This document shows positions 16,523 to 25,571 of a stretch of DNA of 64,000 bases, piece after piece (positions within the stretch are counted from its first letter, which is position 1; every line of letters begins with the position of its first letter). The stretch is from Caldora sp965222765. Its GTDB lineage: Bacteria > Cyanobacteriota > Cyanobacteriia > Cyanobacteriales > Coleofasciculaceae. A program made the position numbers and the translations under genes. The notes under the pieces are model-generated. The model did no database searches and had not been told where the DNA came from. It saw nothing but the letters and a program-made list of their open reading frames with translations. The stretch spans positions 71,878 through 135,877 of the forward strand of contig CBDCVG010000096.1 in NCBI GenBank assembly GCA_965222765.1. The letters are read 5' to 3'.

Positions 16523-17012
16523 CTAGGCTTTGCTGCATAAGTGTGGAAGCCATGCGGTGACGAGGCTTTCAATCCTATGGTAAGCCAAACAAGTGCAAGG
16601 TTTTTGCATCTATGGGCTCAAAAACCTTGCACTTTCGTCCCAATGAAAAAAATTTTTTCACCACCATGCATGAAAATCCCTCTCTCCGCGTCTCCGCGTC
16701 TCTTTCAAGTCAGAAGGTAAGAAAGCCTGTACGATAAGCTTTTTAAACTTTTTTTCACTGGCGGGTTATTTCCGCCGCCCTGCACTAGGGAACCAGGGAT
16801 TGCGAAGCACGTAATAAAAGGTGGCTCTTATCTTTGTGCTCCTAACTATTGTAGTCGCTATCGTCCTGCTGCGAGGGAATCTCAATCACCGGATACGGGA
16901 ACCACACATATTGGCTTTCGCTTAGTAACCAATCCACTCAGTTACTAAACACTACTCATTTAAGGTGATTTTTGAAAATGATTGTACTAAAGAAGGGATT
17001 ACAATGAAAAGA
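16523..17012. other. Gene-free spacer with MITE-derived sequence
   Basis: About 490 bases. The first ~110 resemble the left half and hairpin of the MITE at 5936-6146 (TTTGCTGCATAAGTGTG, then the hairpin at 16593-16632 with arms GTGCAAGGTTTTTG and CAAAAACCTTGCAC). A CTCCGCGTCTCCGCGTCTCT tandem repeat follows. The rest shows no gene I can support. Confidence 0.5.
16593..16632. repeat. Hairpin shared with the MITE at 5936
   Basis: A 40-bp palindrome with arms GTGCAAGGTTTTTG and CAAAAACCTTGCAC, nearly identical to 6003-6042. The matching MITE end AGGGCTTGCTG is degenerate here (TAGGCTTTGCTG near 16526) and no right end was found, so this is a decayed or partial copy. Confidence 0.6.
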
Positions 17013-17537
17013 TTAATCTGAAACTTGATCTAAACTCACCCCAGAACAATCTAATTTTTGCACAAGTTCAGAAATAGCTAATCTGGAAACCGGCTCTATC
17101 CAATCAGGAGCAATTTCTACTAATGGCACGAGGACAAAAGCTCTCTGTGTCATCCGTGGGTGAGGGATTTGGAGATCAGGTGTCTCTAAAATCAAATCAT
17201 CAAATAACAATAAATCTAGGTCTAGGGTTCTTGGTCCCCAATGTTCTTTTCGTACTCTACCAAACTTTTGTTCAATTCCTAATAGAGTTTTGAGCAATTC
17301 TTGAGGACTTTGCTCAACCTCCAAAAGGGCACAACCATTGAGATAATCAGGTTGTGATGGTCCTACTGGTGCAGTTTTATACCAACTAGAGCGGGACTTG
17401 ACAGCAATACCTAAAATTTGGTCAAGTGTTATGAGAGCAGCATCCAGGATAGCACGAGAGTCACCAAGATTACTGCCGAGAGCGATCGCGCTCAGTGTAC
17501 CTTTGGTGATTATCAATTTTTGAGAGTTATAAGCCAT
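17013..17537 (-). CDS. folK: 2-amino-4-hydroxy-6-hydroxymethyldihydropteridine pyrophosphokinase
   Basis: A folate-pathway enzyme (HPPK) that transfers pyrophosphate from ATP to 6-hydroxymethyl-dihydropterin, giving the substrate for dihydropteroate synthase. The family signatures are clear: ALGSNLGD near the N-terminus, the substrate-binding YKTAPVG and YLNGCALLE, the ATP-binding FGRVRKEHWGPRTLDLDLLLFDD, and IPHPRMTQRAFVLVPL. Length (174) is normal for a stand-alone HPPK. It is transcribed away from the pteridine-reductase-like SDR gene that starts 155 bases upstream. Confidence 0.95.
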   Translation of the reverse strand: MAYNSQKLIITKGTLSAIALGSNLGDSRAILDAALITLDQILGIAVKSRSSWYKTAPVGPSQPDYLNGCALLEVEQSPQELLKTLLGIEQKFGRVRKEHWGPRTLDLDLLLFDDLILETPDLQIPHPRMTQRAFVLVPLVEIAPDWIEPVSRLAISELVQKLDCSGVSLDQVSD

Positions 17538-17691
17538 CCATCAACCTTAGTGTGGTGATATAGCTGTATGTTATTCTCTCAATAAGTTTGACAAAAAATT
17601 AATGAGCTTAAAGATCTGTTCTATTGTCTAGGAGTTTGCCAAAAAACTAATTTTTTGGTTGGTTAAATTATGGTATCATTTAGGTAACACA

Positions 17692-18432
17692 ATGGATTTA
17701 AATGGAAAAGTAGCCCTAGTAACTGGTGGTGGAATTAGGGTAGGGCGTGCTCTAGTTATTGCTCTTGCCCAAGCTGGCTGCAATGTCTTTATTCATTATG
17801 GGAACTCTGCTGGTGCTGCAGCTGAAGTTAAAGCAGAGGTAGAATCATTAGGAGTGCAAGCTTTCACCTATTCTGCTGATCTTGAAGACCCCACTGCTAC
17901 GGATACAGTTATTCCTAAAGCTGTTGAAACTTTTGACAAAGTTGACATCTTAATTAATAGTGCTTCTATCTTTCCAAGAGAAGATAAGTTCGACCAACTT
18001 GATGTTGCTTTGTGGGATAAAATTTTTGCGATTAACCTTCGCGCTCCTTTCCAACTTTCTCAAGCCTTTGCTAGGCAAATTTCCCCCGATGGGAAGGGAA
18101 AAATTATTAATATCAACGATGCTTGCATTCCCCATCCTAAGCCCAATACATTTGCCTATCGCTTGACCAAACGAGGATTGTGGGACATGACACAAATGCT
18201 AGCATTAGAATTAGCCCCTTGCATTACAGTAAATGCTGTAGCACTAGGACAAATTCTCGAACCTCCTGATGCTCCAGATCCCCAAAAGTTTATGGAAGAT
18301 TATGCGAATCAGAACATCCCTTTGAAAATTCCTGGTAACACTAAGGTTGTTACAGAAAGTGTTTTGTTTTTGCTCAAACAAGATTTTCTTACGGGGAGTA
18401 CGATTACCCTGGATGGGGGTCAATATATTTAG
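17692..18432 (+). CDS. Pteridine reductase-like SDR (PTR1/FolM type)
   Basis: A 246-residue SDR whose features match pteridine/dihydrofolate reductases of the PTR1/FolM type. The cofactor motif TGGGIRVGRA has Arg where most SDRs have a small residue, and INSASIFPRE resembles the NASxF motif of PTR1. The catalytic set is Asp143, Tyr156 and Lys160 (INDACIPHP then YRLTK), with Asp in place of the usual Ser and the 13- and 4-residue spacings of PTR1. It probably reduces a dihydropterin or dihydrofolate with NADPH. Its divergent partner is folK. I start at ATG 17692; an earlier in-frame start at 17659 adds non-family residues. Confidence 0.75.
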   Translation: MDLNGKVALVTGGGIRVGRALVIALAQAGCNVFIHYGNSAGAAAEVKAEVESLGVQAFTYSADLEDPTATDTVIPKAVETFDKVDILINSASIFPREDKFDQLDVALWDKIFAINLRAPFQLSQAFARQISPDGKGKIININDACIPHPKPNTFAYRLTKRGLWDMTQMLALELAPCITVNAVALGQILEPPDAPDPQKFMEDYANQNIPLKIPGNTKVVTESVLFLLKQDFLTGSTITLDGGQYI

Positions 18433-18537
18433 GGCTTGCCTCATTGAGTCGATTGATTCGGGTTTTGAAGTAATAAGCGCCTAACGGCGAATTAAGAATT
18501 CATTCAATGAAACAAAGAGTAATTTCAAATAACTATC

Positions 18538-19425
18538 CTAGATAACAACAGATGCCAATTCTGGTTTTAGCCAATCAGCATGTCCATTCTCAGTCATATC
18601 TAGAAATTCCTCAAGATTTTGACAGCGTCCCGACTGCATATACTGGTAGAATAGGCGATTGAGGCGGAGGTTTTGGGAGAACTCATCTATCGCTGCTGTG
18701 CGAATTTCTGGAGTGAGATCTAGTTTTCCTGCTTCTAAAAGTGCCAGAATTTGCTTATAGGCGTGTTCAGCTGTTTCAAATGCTTTAGCTGACTGGGTGA
18801 CTGAGTTTTCGCGCTTGTAGTATTTGTAAAGGGGCTGAGGATGAATTGCAACTGTCCCAACCCGGCTTAATAGTTCCAGATTGAGGAGAACATCAGTGGC
18901 AAAAGGTACTTTAGTCCAACCGCTGCCCAGAAATTCCCGGCGGAACACTGGAGCAAACGGAATGCGGGGTTTAAGAATGTCGTCGGGTGTGGCAAAGGTA
19001 ACCGCTGTGCGATCGCGAAAGGGGCGCTTGTATAGAATTAGATCTATGTTGTATACACCAGTATTGTCGATCGCAGCACCATAAGTGATTGCCAAAGGAA
19101 CCAATTCTGCTAGACGGTTGGGTTCGTAGGCATCGTCAGCATCAAGGTTAGCAATCACCTCCCCAGTAGAAATCGCTACTGCAGCATTGCGGGCAGGAAC
19201 CTCTCCAATACCATACCCTCCTGTAAAAGTTTGTTTTAATCGTGGATCATTAATACCTTGACTAGATAGAACGGATAAATAGTCTACCCTATCGTCTGAA
19301 CAGATCACTGCCTCCCAGTTTTCATAGGTTTGCGCTTGGAGGCTTTTGATTGTTGCGACAATGGTATTTTCGGCTTGATATGCAGGAATAATAATGCTGA
19401 CTAGGGTTTTGGAGCTCTGGACCAT
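18538..19425 (-). CDS. Family 2 glycosyltransferase
   Basis: A 295-residue GT-A glycosyltransferase. VSIIIPAYQAENTIVATIKSL is the nucleotide-binding N-terminus, and ANLDADDAYEPNRLAEL carries the DxD metal-binding motif. Acceptor-side sequence follows (PFAPVFRREFL). No transmembrane segment is visible, so it is probably a soluble enzyme of surface glycan assembly. It converges with the pteridine-reductase-like gene and is not clearly in an operon. Confidence 0.8.
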   Translation of the reverse strand: MVQSSKTLVSIIIPAYQAENTIVATIKSLQAQTYENWEAVICSDDRVDYLSVLSSQGINDPRLKQTFTGGYGIGEVPARNAAVAISTGEVIANLDADDAYEPNRLAELVPLAITYGAAIDNTGVYNIDLILYKRPFRDRTAVTFATPDDILKPRIPFAPVFRREFLGSGWTKVPFATDVLLNLELLSRVGTVAIHPQPLYKYYKRENSVTQSAKAFETAEHAYKQILALLEAGKLDLTPEIRTAAIDEFSQNLRLNRLFYQYMQSGRCQNLEEFLDMTENGHADWLKPELASVVI

Positions 19426-19623
19426 AAGTTAGCTAGACCTTGTGCACAAATCAGGGAGCAGAGAACAATTATAGGGGAAGACTTTCACAAAATATAGAGG
19501 AGCATCCCGTTTGGGAAAATAGCCCATCTACGACCTCAGATCTTGAAAATGAGTATAGCAAATCAGCAAAAATTTTCCTGATTGATGCTACTATTTAGCA
19601 GTTAATAATTGAGAACTCTTATT

Positions 19624-20106
19624 ATGTCTTCTTTCAAGGAGATTGCTAACCAAATTAAAACCTGGTTCCCAGCTCCCATTGTCCATGCTCACTGCGATGG
19701 TCCTTGTGGAGTATATGATCCTGCTTCAGCCAGAATTGCAGCGGAAGCAGTTCTGTCGATGACTAAAAAGATCCTGGACTTAGAACCTCCATCTGCAGGT
19801 GATGCTAAAGCGATGGCAGCCTATGAAAATACCATTACTCGGTATATCCAAATTAAAGAAGAACAAGCGCAACTTGCTAAAAAAGAACTCCTGGTTTTGT
19901 GGACAGATTATTTCAAACCTGTGCATCTAGAGCAATTTCCAGATTTGCATACCAAATTTTGGAATGTAGGTAAGCTATGTTCTGCCTGTAAGGTGGAAGT
20001 TAGCTTACAACATGCACAAGAGTTGATGGACGCCATCAAAGAGATCCAGGAAATGTTCTGGGCTACAAAAAAACGAACAGATGTTCCCTGGTACACAGCC
20101 AGTTGA
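19624..20106 (+). CDS. sodN: Nickel superoxide dismutase
   Basis: Disproportionates superoxide using a nickel ion bound by the N-terminal hook of the mature protein. The hook HCDGPCGVY is at residues 23-31. His23, Cys24 and Cys28 are the nickel ligands once residues 1-22 (ending PIVHA) are cleaved off. The rest is the expected four-helix bundle, for a total of 160 residues. The start is ATG 19624, which gives a pro-peptide of normal length. The maturation protease gene sodX overlaps its last 26 bases, so the two are co-translated. Confidence 0.97.
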   Translation: MSSFKEIANQIKTWFPAPIVHAHCDGPCGVYDPASARIAAEAVLSMTKKILDLEPPSAGDAKAMAAYENTITRYIQIKEEQAQLAKKELLVLWTDYFKPVHLEQFPDLHTKFWNVGKLCSACKVEVSLQHAQELMDAIKEIQEMFWATKKRTDVPWYTAS

Positions 20107-20482
20107 ACTTGACGGGTTCTCAAGTTTAACAAAGTCCCAAATCCGAAACAGTAATTTTTGGGATATATTGCTCTGGTTGTTGAGGCAACGGCAGCGCTTT
20201 CGAGTCGTTGGAATCTCAATGTTGCCTCTACTACTGCCAGGAGATGAAGTTTTGGTGGATAGATGTGCTTATCGGCGAGCGCTCCCTGCCTCAGATGATG
20301 TAGTTGTAATTATATCTCCTGATCGACCAGATATTCGGTTAATCAAACGAGTGGTTGCAGTTCATCAAAATGGAGCTTGTTTTGTCCAAGGAGACAATCC
20401 TTCACAGAGCACCGATAGCCGAGTTTTTGGATGGGTTGAGCCACATTTTATACTGGGTCGTGTAACCAGTCGATTTTTTTGA
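20081..20482 (+). CDS. sodX: Nickel-type superoxide dismutase maturation protease
   Basis: A signal-peptidase-I-like (S26/S24) serine protease of 133 residues that removes the SodN pro-peptide to free the nickel hook. The Ser-Lys dyad is visible: RVVGISMLPLLLPGDEVLVD contains the nucleophile Ser, and RLIKRVVAV the general-base Lys. QGDNPSQSTDSRVFGWV matches the C-terminal conserved box. Unlike typical signal peptidases it lacks a clear membrane anchor. It starts inside sodN. Confidence 0.93.
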   Translation: MFPGTQPVELDGFSSLTKSQIRNSNFWDILLWLLRQRQRFRVVGISMLPLLLPGDEVLVDRCAYRRALPASDDVVVIISPDRPDIRLIKRVVAVHQNGACFVQGDNPSQSTDSRVFGWVEPHFILGRVTSRFF

Positions 20483-20615
20483 GACTCCCTATGGCTAGAA
20501 GCCAGGGGATTCTTTGTTTTATGATTAGACTTGCTCAAATAAGTTTGTACCTAAAACACTAGAGATTGAAGTTATCGATTGCGCAGGTTTGTTTGAACTA
20601 TAAGGAAAAAAGTGA

Positions 20616-21203
20616 ATGATGAATCCACCAAAAATTATAGCCTTTGCCGGCAGTGCACGGATTGAATCCTTCAATAAAAAGCTGGTAAAAATTGCCGCCG
20701 AAGGAGCCAAAAATGCAGGAGCAACTATTACCTATATTGATTTACTCGATTATCCTATGCCTCTGTTCAATGAGGACTTGGAAGCAGAAAGTGGGCTACC
20801 TGAATCGGTCCGGCAATTCAAGGTGCTTTTGAAAAGTCATCAGGGATTTCTGCTGGCTTGTCCCGAATATAACGGCTCCATCACACCACTCTTGAAAAAT
20901 GCCATTGACTGGGCATCCCGCCCAGAACCAGAAGAGCCATCAATGGCTCTCAATTGCTTCAAAGGTAAAGTCGCTGCGCTCTTGGCAACTTCACCGGGTG
21001 GACTTGGAGGAATCCGAGGACTTGTCCATGTTCGAGCCATATTGGAAGGCATTGGAGTGATTGTTATTCCTGAGCAAAAAGCCATTTCAGGAGCTTATCA
21101 AGCTTTTGATGAGCAAGGACAGCTCAAAGATGAAAAGCAGATACAATCTGTGCAGGCTGTTGCTCAAAAACTCGCTGAAGTTACGGCTAAATTATCCCCA
21201 TAA
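20616..21203 (+). CDS. NADPH-dependent FMN reductase (flavodoxin-like)
   Basis: A 195-residue flavoprotein of the NADPH-dependent FMN reductase family (ChrR/YieF-like quinone or azo reductase). AFAGSARIESFNKKL is the phosphate-binding loop for FMN. The segment CPEYNGSITPLLKNAIDWASRP is the family signature, and ATSPGGLGGIRG follows. It is probably cytoplasmic and protective against quinone or metal stress, which fits its place next to sodN-sodX. The first two codons are both ATG; 20616 and 20619 are equally possible. Confidence 0.9.
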   Translation: MMNPPKIIAFAGSARIESFNKKLVKIAAEGAKNAGATITYIDLLDYPMPLFNEDLEAESGLPESVRQFKVLLKSHQGFLLACPEYNGSITPLLKNAIDWASRPEPEEPSMALNCFKGKVAALLATSPGGLGGIRGLVHVRAILEGIGVIVIPEQKAISGAYQAFDEQGQLKDEKQIQSVQAVAQKLAEVTAKLSP

Positions 21204-21518
21204 TTCAGTAGAGTACAAAGTTCTCTCACAAGGGCGATCTCTAAAAAATAAATAAACCTATCTTTAATTTTTTGTTCATCACAATACCCTCTAATTCAAC
21301 TCTATATCAAATGCATTATTTGAGGTAAGTCTCGTTCAATTGCTTCGCGGATGCTCATATAATATTCACCGGCTTAATATGAAGTTTCGGTGAAGCAAGT
21401 CAAGATATTTAAAAATTTGATGAAGATTGGCATATATCAACAACTTTTTTACGTCACATTTATCACTATTTAATAAAGTAATACAAGTTAATAACACAAA
21501 ATAATATATTTTGACATT
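21204..21518. other. Upstream region of the photoreceptor kinase operon
   Basis: About 315 AT-rich bases. No repeat, hairpin or conserved promoter could be supported. No good Shine-Dalgarno sequence precedes ATG 21519. Confidence 0.35.
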
Positions 21519-24500
21519 ATGGAAGTTGCAGTGCCTGATTGTGAAACGGCAAGGCTAGAGGCTCTAAGTCAATATAAAATTCTCGACACTGCTCCAGAAG
21601 AGGGGCTTGACGAACTTACAGATTTAGTGGCAAAGGTTTGTGAAACGCCAATCGCTCTAATAACCTTGATAGACAGCCATCGTCAGTGGTTTAAGTCAAC
21701 AGTAGGTTTTACTATCAGGGAAACTCCCCGAGAAATTTCCTTTTGTACCTATACCATTGTGCAGAGTGGGATATTCATTATCCCAGATACTTTGGCTGAT
21801 GAACGGTTTGCCACTAACCTGTTAGTAATATCCGAACCCCACCTTCGATTTTACGCAGGCGCACCCTTGATTTCACCTCAGGGATATCCATTAGGAACAA
21901 TCTGCGTAATGGACTATATACCAAGGAAACTTAGTTCTATCCAGTTGGAGGTATTACAAACACTAAGCCACCAAGTAATCAGCCAACTTGAGCTAAGAAG
22001 GAATTTGGTAGATTTAGCTGAAGTTAAACAACAGAGCCAGCAGTTAAAATCAAAGCTCCATCTGAAGGAACAAGAAATAGTAGATTTTACTGAGTGCAAG
22101 CGAGTAGAAAAGGAACTTGAGCGCTTTTTTAAGTTTTCCCTCGATATGTTCTGTATCGCAGGTTTAGATGGCTATTTCAAGCGAGTGAATCCGGCATTTG
22201 AAAAAACTCTCTTGTATACTGCAGAGGAACTCTTATCAAAACCTTTCCTCGATTTTGTACATCCTGAAGACCAAGCAACAACTTTAGCTGAATTGGAAAA
22301 ACTTAGTAACAAAGTACCAACTATAGAGTTTGAGAACCGCTATCGATGTAAAGATGGTTCCTATAAGTGGTTGTCATGGGATGCCTTTCCCTTAGTAGAG
22401 GAAGGTTTAGTTTATGCCATCGCTCGCGACATTACTGAGAGCAAGCAAACCCAAGAGCAGTTATACATGGCTCAGGAACAGCTGCGCCATTTAGTAGTTT
22501 CTAGTCCTGCTGTAATCTACTCCTGTAGGACTTCAGGCAATTACGGCGCTACCTTCATCAGCGACAATGTTAACTTGATGCTCGGTTATGAAAGTAGAAA
22601 ATTTCTAGAGGATTCTCAATTCTGGATTCAACATATCCATCCAGAAGATGCACCTCGCGTCTTTGCTGAAATAAACAATTTGTTTGAGCACGGACATCAC
22701 ACCCATCAATACCGCTTTCTGCACAAGGATGGTACTTATCGGTGGGTAAGAGATGAATTGAAGTTGGTACGAGATGCTAATAGTGAACCCCTAGAGATTG
22801 TTGGCTATTGGATTGACATCACTGAACAAAAGCAAGCAGAGGAAGCACTGCAAAAGAGTGAGTCTCGTTATCGTGCCATTGTTGAGGATCAAACGGAACT
22901 AATTTGTCGTTTTTCTCCAAACGGCAAGCTAACTTTCGTTAACCATACCTACTGTCGCTATTTTGGCAAGCCTGATAAGGAACTAATCGGAGAACCATTT
23001 TTCCACATGATTCCAGACGAAGAACTCGAAAGGGTAGCAAAGCATCTAGCTTCTCTGACTTGGGAAAATCCTGTGGGAATAATTGAGCACTGCGCCATTA
23101 TACTCAATGGCGAGTTCCGTATTCAGCAGTGGAGCGATCGCGCTATCTTTGATGAACAAGGTAAAATAGTTGAGTTCCAGTCAGTGGGAAGGGACATTAC
23201 TGCTAAAAAACAGGCAGATGAATCACTACGTCAACAGTCTAGGACACTCGAAAGTTTCAGTACCAACCTGAAACATCTGCATCGAATTAATACTACCAAT
23301 TACCAAGATTTTGAGGCTCTGTTTAATGATTGTCTGAAGACGGGATGTGAAATTTTTGGACTATCGACTGGGATCATCAGTCAAGTTATTGAAGGGGAAA
23401 CAGTAGAAGGAATCAAGGGAGTTCAACAGTCCTATATTATCCGTTCCGTTAAGTCAGAGCTAGAATTTTTAGTAGCTGGATTAGAGTTTGACTTAAAAGA
23501 TACTTACTGCGCTGCAGTTGTCCAAACGAAAAAGACCATAACTTACCCTCATGTGGGTAAGATAGCTGCAATGTCTGCTCACCCAGTTTACCAAAATCTG
23601 AAACTAGAGTCTTATATCGGTACTCCCATATTTGTTCACGGAGAAGTTTACGGAACCCTCAATTTTTCTTCAACCAAGGTAAAAAATACCAATTTTGAGC
23701 CTCATGAACAGGAAATTATCGAGCTAATGGCTCAAAGTATCGGCAGGTTTATTGCTGCCCATCAAATGGAGATGGAGCGTCAGCGAGTGGAAAAGGAATT
23801 AAGGCTTCAGAATCAGCGATCGCAATTGTTTGCTGAAGTGACGCTCAAGATTCGCCAATCTTTACAATTGGAGGAAATTCTCCGCACTACTGTAACAGAA
23901 GTGCAAAAATTGCTCCAAGCAGATCGAGTGGTAATCTTCCAGTTAGGGTGTGATGGTTCAGGGAAAGTAGTAGAAGAGGCAGTGGTTTCCCCCTTTCCCA
24001 TTATCCAAGGAAAGGAAATTATTGATCCTTGCTTTCTGGAAGAGTATATGGAGCAATATCTTCAGGGAAGGGTTGCTGTGATTGCTGATATCGAGCAGAT
24101 TAATGTGGAACTTTGCTATGTCAAAATGTTGCAACAGTTCGGCGTTAGAGCTAACCTCGTAGTACCCATTCTCCAGAAGCAAGAACTCTGGGGTTTGTTG
24201 ATTGCCCATCAATGTTCTGCTCCCAGGCAGTGGACTAGTTTTGAAACTGAACTTTTGCGACAAATAGCAGATCAAATTAGTATCGCTTTGGCTCAAGCCC
24301 AACTTCTGGAGCGAGAAACCCGTCAGCGTCAAGAACTAGCTCGCTCTAATGTTGAGTTGCAACAGTTTGCTTATATTGCCTCCCATGACTTACAAGAGCC
24401 TCTACGTAAAATTCAGGCATTTGGCGATCGCCTCAAATTTAAGTTTGGTGAAGTACTCACAGATCAAGGACTTGACTATCTAGAACGGATGCAGAGTGCT

Positions 24501-25112
24501 GCAGGACGGATGCAGGTGCTGATTAATGACTTACTTACTCTATCTCGAGTAACTACCAAGGCCCAACCTTTCATGCCAGTAAATCTTACTTTGGTAGTGC
24601 AAGATGTCTTATCTGATTTAGAAATTCGCATCCAAGAAACAGGAGCTCAGATAGAAATAGAGGATTTGCCTACTGTGGAGGCAGATCCAGTACAAATGCG
24701 TCAGTTACTACAGAACCTCATCGGCAATGCGCTAAAATTTCACAATGCAGAGGAGCAACCAGTTGTCAAGATTTCTGGTCAACTGCTAATGACACTGGAG
24801 CATCCAATGCTTCCTTTTCACAATCAGGAACAATTGCCAAGTGATGCTACAAATAATGCAGAGTTTTGTCAAATCTTGGTTAAGGATAATGGCATTGGTT
24901 TTGAGGAAAAGTATCTTGACCGAATCTTCAATGCCTTTCAACGGTTGCATGGCCGCAGTGAATATCCAGGAACAGGCATTGGTTTGGCCATCTGTCGTAA
25001 GATTGTAGAACGGCACGACGGCAAAATTACGGCAACGAGCGCGCCAACAGAGGGAGCGACCTTTATGATCACCCTACCGCTCAAACAACATCAAGGAGAC
25101 AGTTCAGAGTGA
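21519..25112 (+). CDS. GAF-PAS3-GAF2 histidine kinase with DXCF cyanobacteriochrome domain
   Basis: A 1,197-residue cytoplasmic sensor kinase. Domain order: GAF (1-170), three PAS domains (~205-310, 325-440, 455-570; each ending in a D(I)TE/A-K linker), GAF (~590-760), GAF (~785-940), HisKA (His956 in ASHDLQEPLRK) and HATPase (NLIGNALKF, DNGIGF, GTGIGLAICR). The third GAF has cyanobacteriochrome hallmarks: DPCF (Cys838, the DXCF motif), YLQGRV, and Cys866-Tyr before VRANLVVPI with LWGLLIAHQCS. The two cysteines are 28 apart, as in blue/green DXCF photoreceptors, so a covalently bound phycoviolobilin-type chromophore is likely. It overlaps the next gene by four bases. Confidence 0.9.
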   Translation: MEVAVPDCETARLEALSQYKILDTAPEEGLDELTDLVAKVCETPIALITLIDSHRQWFKSTVGFTIRETPREISFCTYTIVQSGIFIIPDTLADERFATNLLVISEPHLRFYAGAPLISPQGYPLGTICVMDYIPRKLSSIQLEVLQTLSHQVISQLELRRNLVDLAEVKQQSQQLKSKLHLKEQEIVDFTECKRVEKELERFFKFSLDMFCIAGLDGYFKRVNPAFEKTLLYTAEELLSKPFLDFVHPEDQATTLAELEKLSNKVPTIEFENRYRCKDGSYKWLSWDAFPLVEEGLVYAIARDITESKQTQEQLYMAQEQLRHLVVSSPAVIYSCRTSGNYGATFISDNVNLMLGYESRKFLEDSQFWIQHIHPEDAPRVFAEINNLFEHGHHTHQYRFLHKDGTYRWVRDELKLVRDANSEPLEIVGYWIDITEQKQAEEALQKSESRYRAIVEDQTELICRFSPNGKLTFVNHTYCRYFGKPDKELIGEPFFHMIPDEELERVAKHLASLTWENPVGIIEHCAIILNGEFRIQQWSDRAIFDEQGKIVEFQSVGRDITAKKQADESLRQQSRTLESFSTNLKHLHRINTTNYQDFEALFNDCLKTGCEIFGLSTGIISQVIEGETVEGIKGVQQSYIIRSVKSELEFLVAGLEFDLKDTYCAAVVQTKKTITYPHVGKIAAMSAHPVYQNLKLESYIGTPIFVHGEVYGTLNFSSTKVKNTNFEPHEQEIIELMAQSIGRFIAAHQMEMERQRVEKELRLQNQRSQLFAEVTLKIRQSLQLEEILRTTVTEVQKLLQADRVVIFQLGCDGSGKVVEEAVVSPFPIIQGKEIIDPCFLEEYMEQYLQGRVAVIADIEQINVELCYVKMLQQFGVRANLVVPILQKQELWGLLIAHQCSAPRQWTSFETELLRQIADQISIALAQAQLLERETRQRQELARSNVELQQFAYIASHDLQEPLRKIQAFGDRLKFKFGEVLTDQGLDYLERMQSAAGRMQVLINDLLTLSRVTTKAQPFMPVNLTLVVQDVLSDLEIRIQETGAQIEIEDLPTVEADPVQMRQLLQNLIGNALKFHNAEEQPVVKISGQLLMTLEHPMLPFHNQEQLPSDATNNAEFCQILVKDNGIGFEEKYLDRIFNAFQRLHGRSEYPGTGIGLAICRKIVERHDGKITATSAPTEGATFMITLPLKQHQGDSSE

Positions 25113-25558
25113 AAGGACGCCGACACCCTGTCACGATTTTGATGGCAGATGACGATCCAGATGATTGTATGTTAGCAAGGGAAGCCTTAGCTGAGAGTCG
25201 CTTAGCCAATGACCTGCGCTTTGTTAGTGATGGCGAGGAGTTGCTGGATTATCTCCATCATCGTGGCAAATATGCCCAGCCGAGTAGTTCTCCTCGTCCT
25301 GGTTTGATCCTGTTGGATCTAAATATGCCCAAAAAAGATGGCCGTGAGGCTCTCAAAGAAATCAAGGCTAACCCCAACCTGCGCTATATCCCCATTGTCG
25401 TGCTGACTACTTCCAAAGCAGAGGAAGACATCCATCGCAGCTACGATTTAGGAGCCAATTCCTTCATTGTCAAACCGGTAACTTTTAGCTCCCTAGTCGA
25501 GGTTATGAAAACTTTGAGAAAATATTGGTTTGAGATTGTTGAACTACCGCTGCTATAG
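25109..25558 (+). CDS. Single-domain response regulator (Rcp1-like)
   Basis: A stand-alone receiver domain of 149 residues, in the class that partners phytochrome-type kinases (Rcp1). The acidic pocket ADDDPDD is at 13-19, the phosphoacceptor is Asp70 in LLDLNMPKKDG, and Thr and Lys switch residues follow in VLTTSKAEED and FIVKPVTF. It starts at GTG 25109 within GTGA, overlapping the kinase stop by four bases, so it is very probably the kinase's direct phosphoacceptor. It has no output domain, so it probably relays phosphate or binds a partner. Confidence 0.93.
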   Translation: MKGRRHPVTILMADDDPDDCMLAREALAESRLANDLRFVSDGEELLDYLHHRGKYAQPSSSPRPGLILLDLNMPKKDGREALKEIKANPNLRYIPIVVLTTSKAEEDIHRSYDLGANSFIVKPVTFSSLVEVMKTLRKYWFEIVELPLL

Positions 25559-25571
25559 AGCGGAGACTTCC

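Noticed and set aside
16790..17000. Possible tRNA in the spacer before folK
   Set aside because: No cloverleaf with acceptor, TTCGA-type loop and matching arms could be found.
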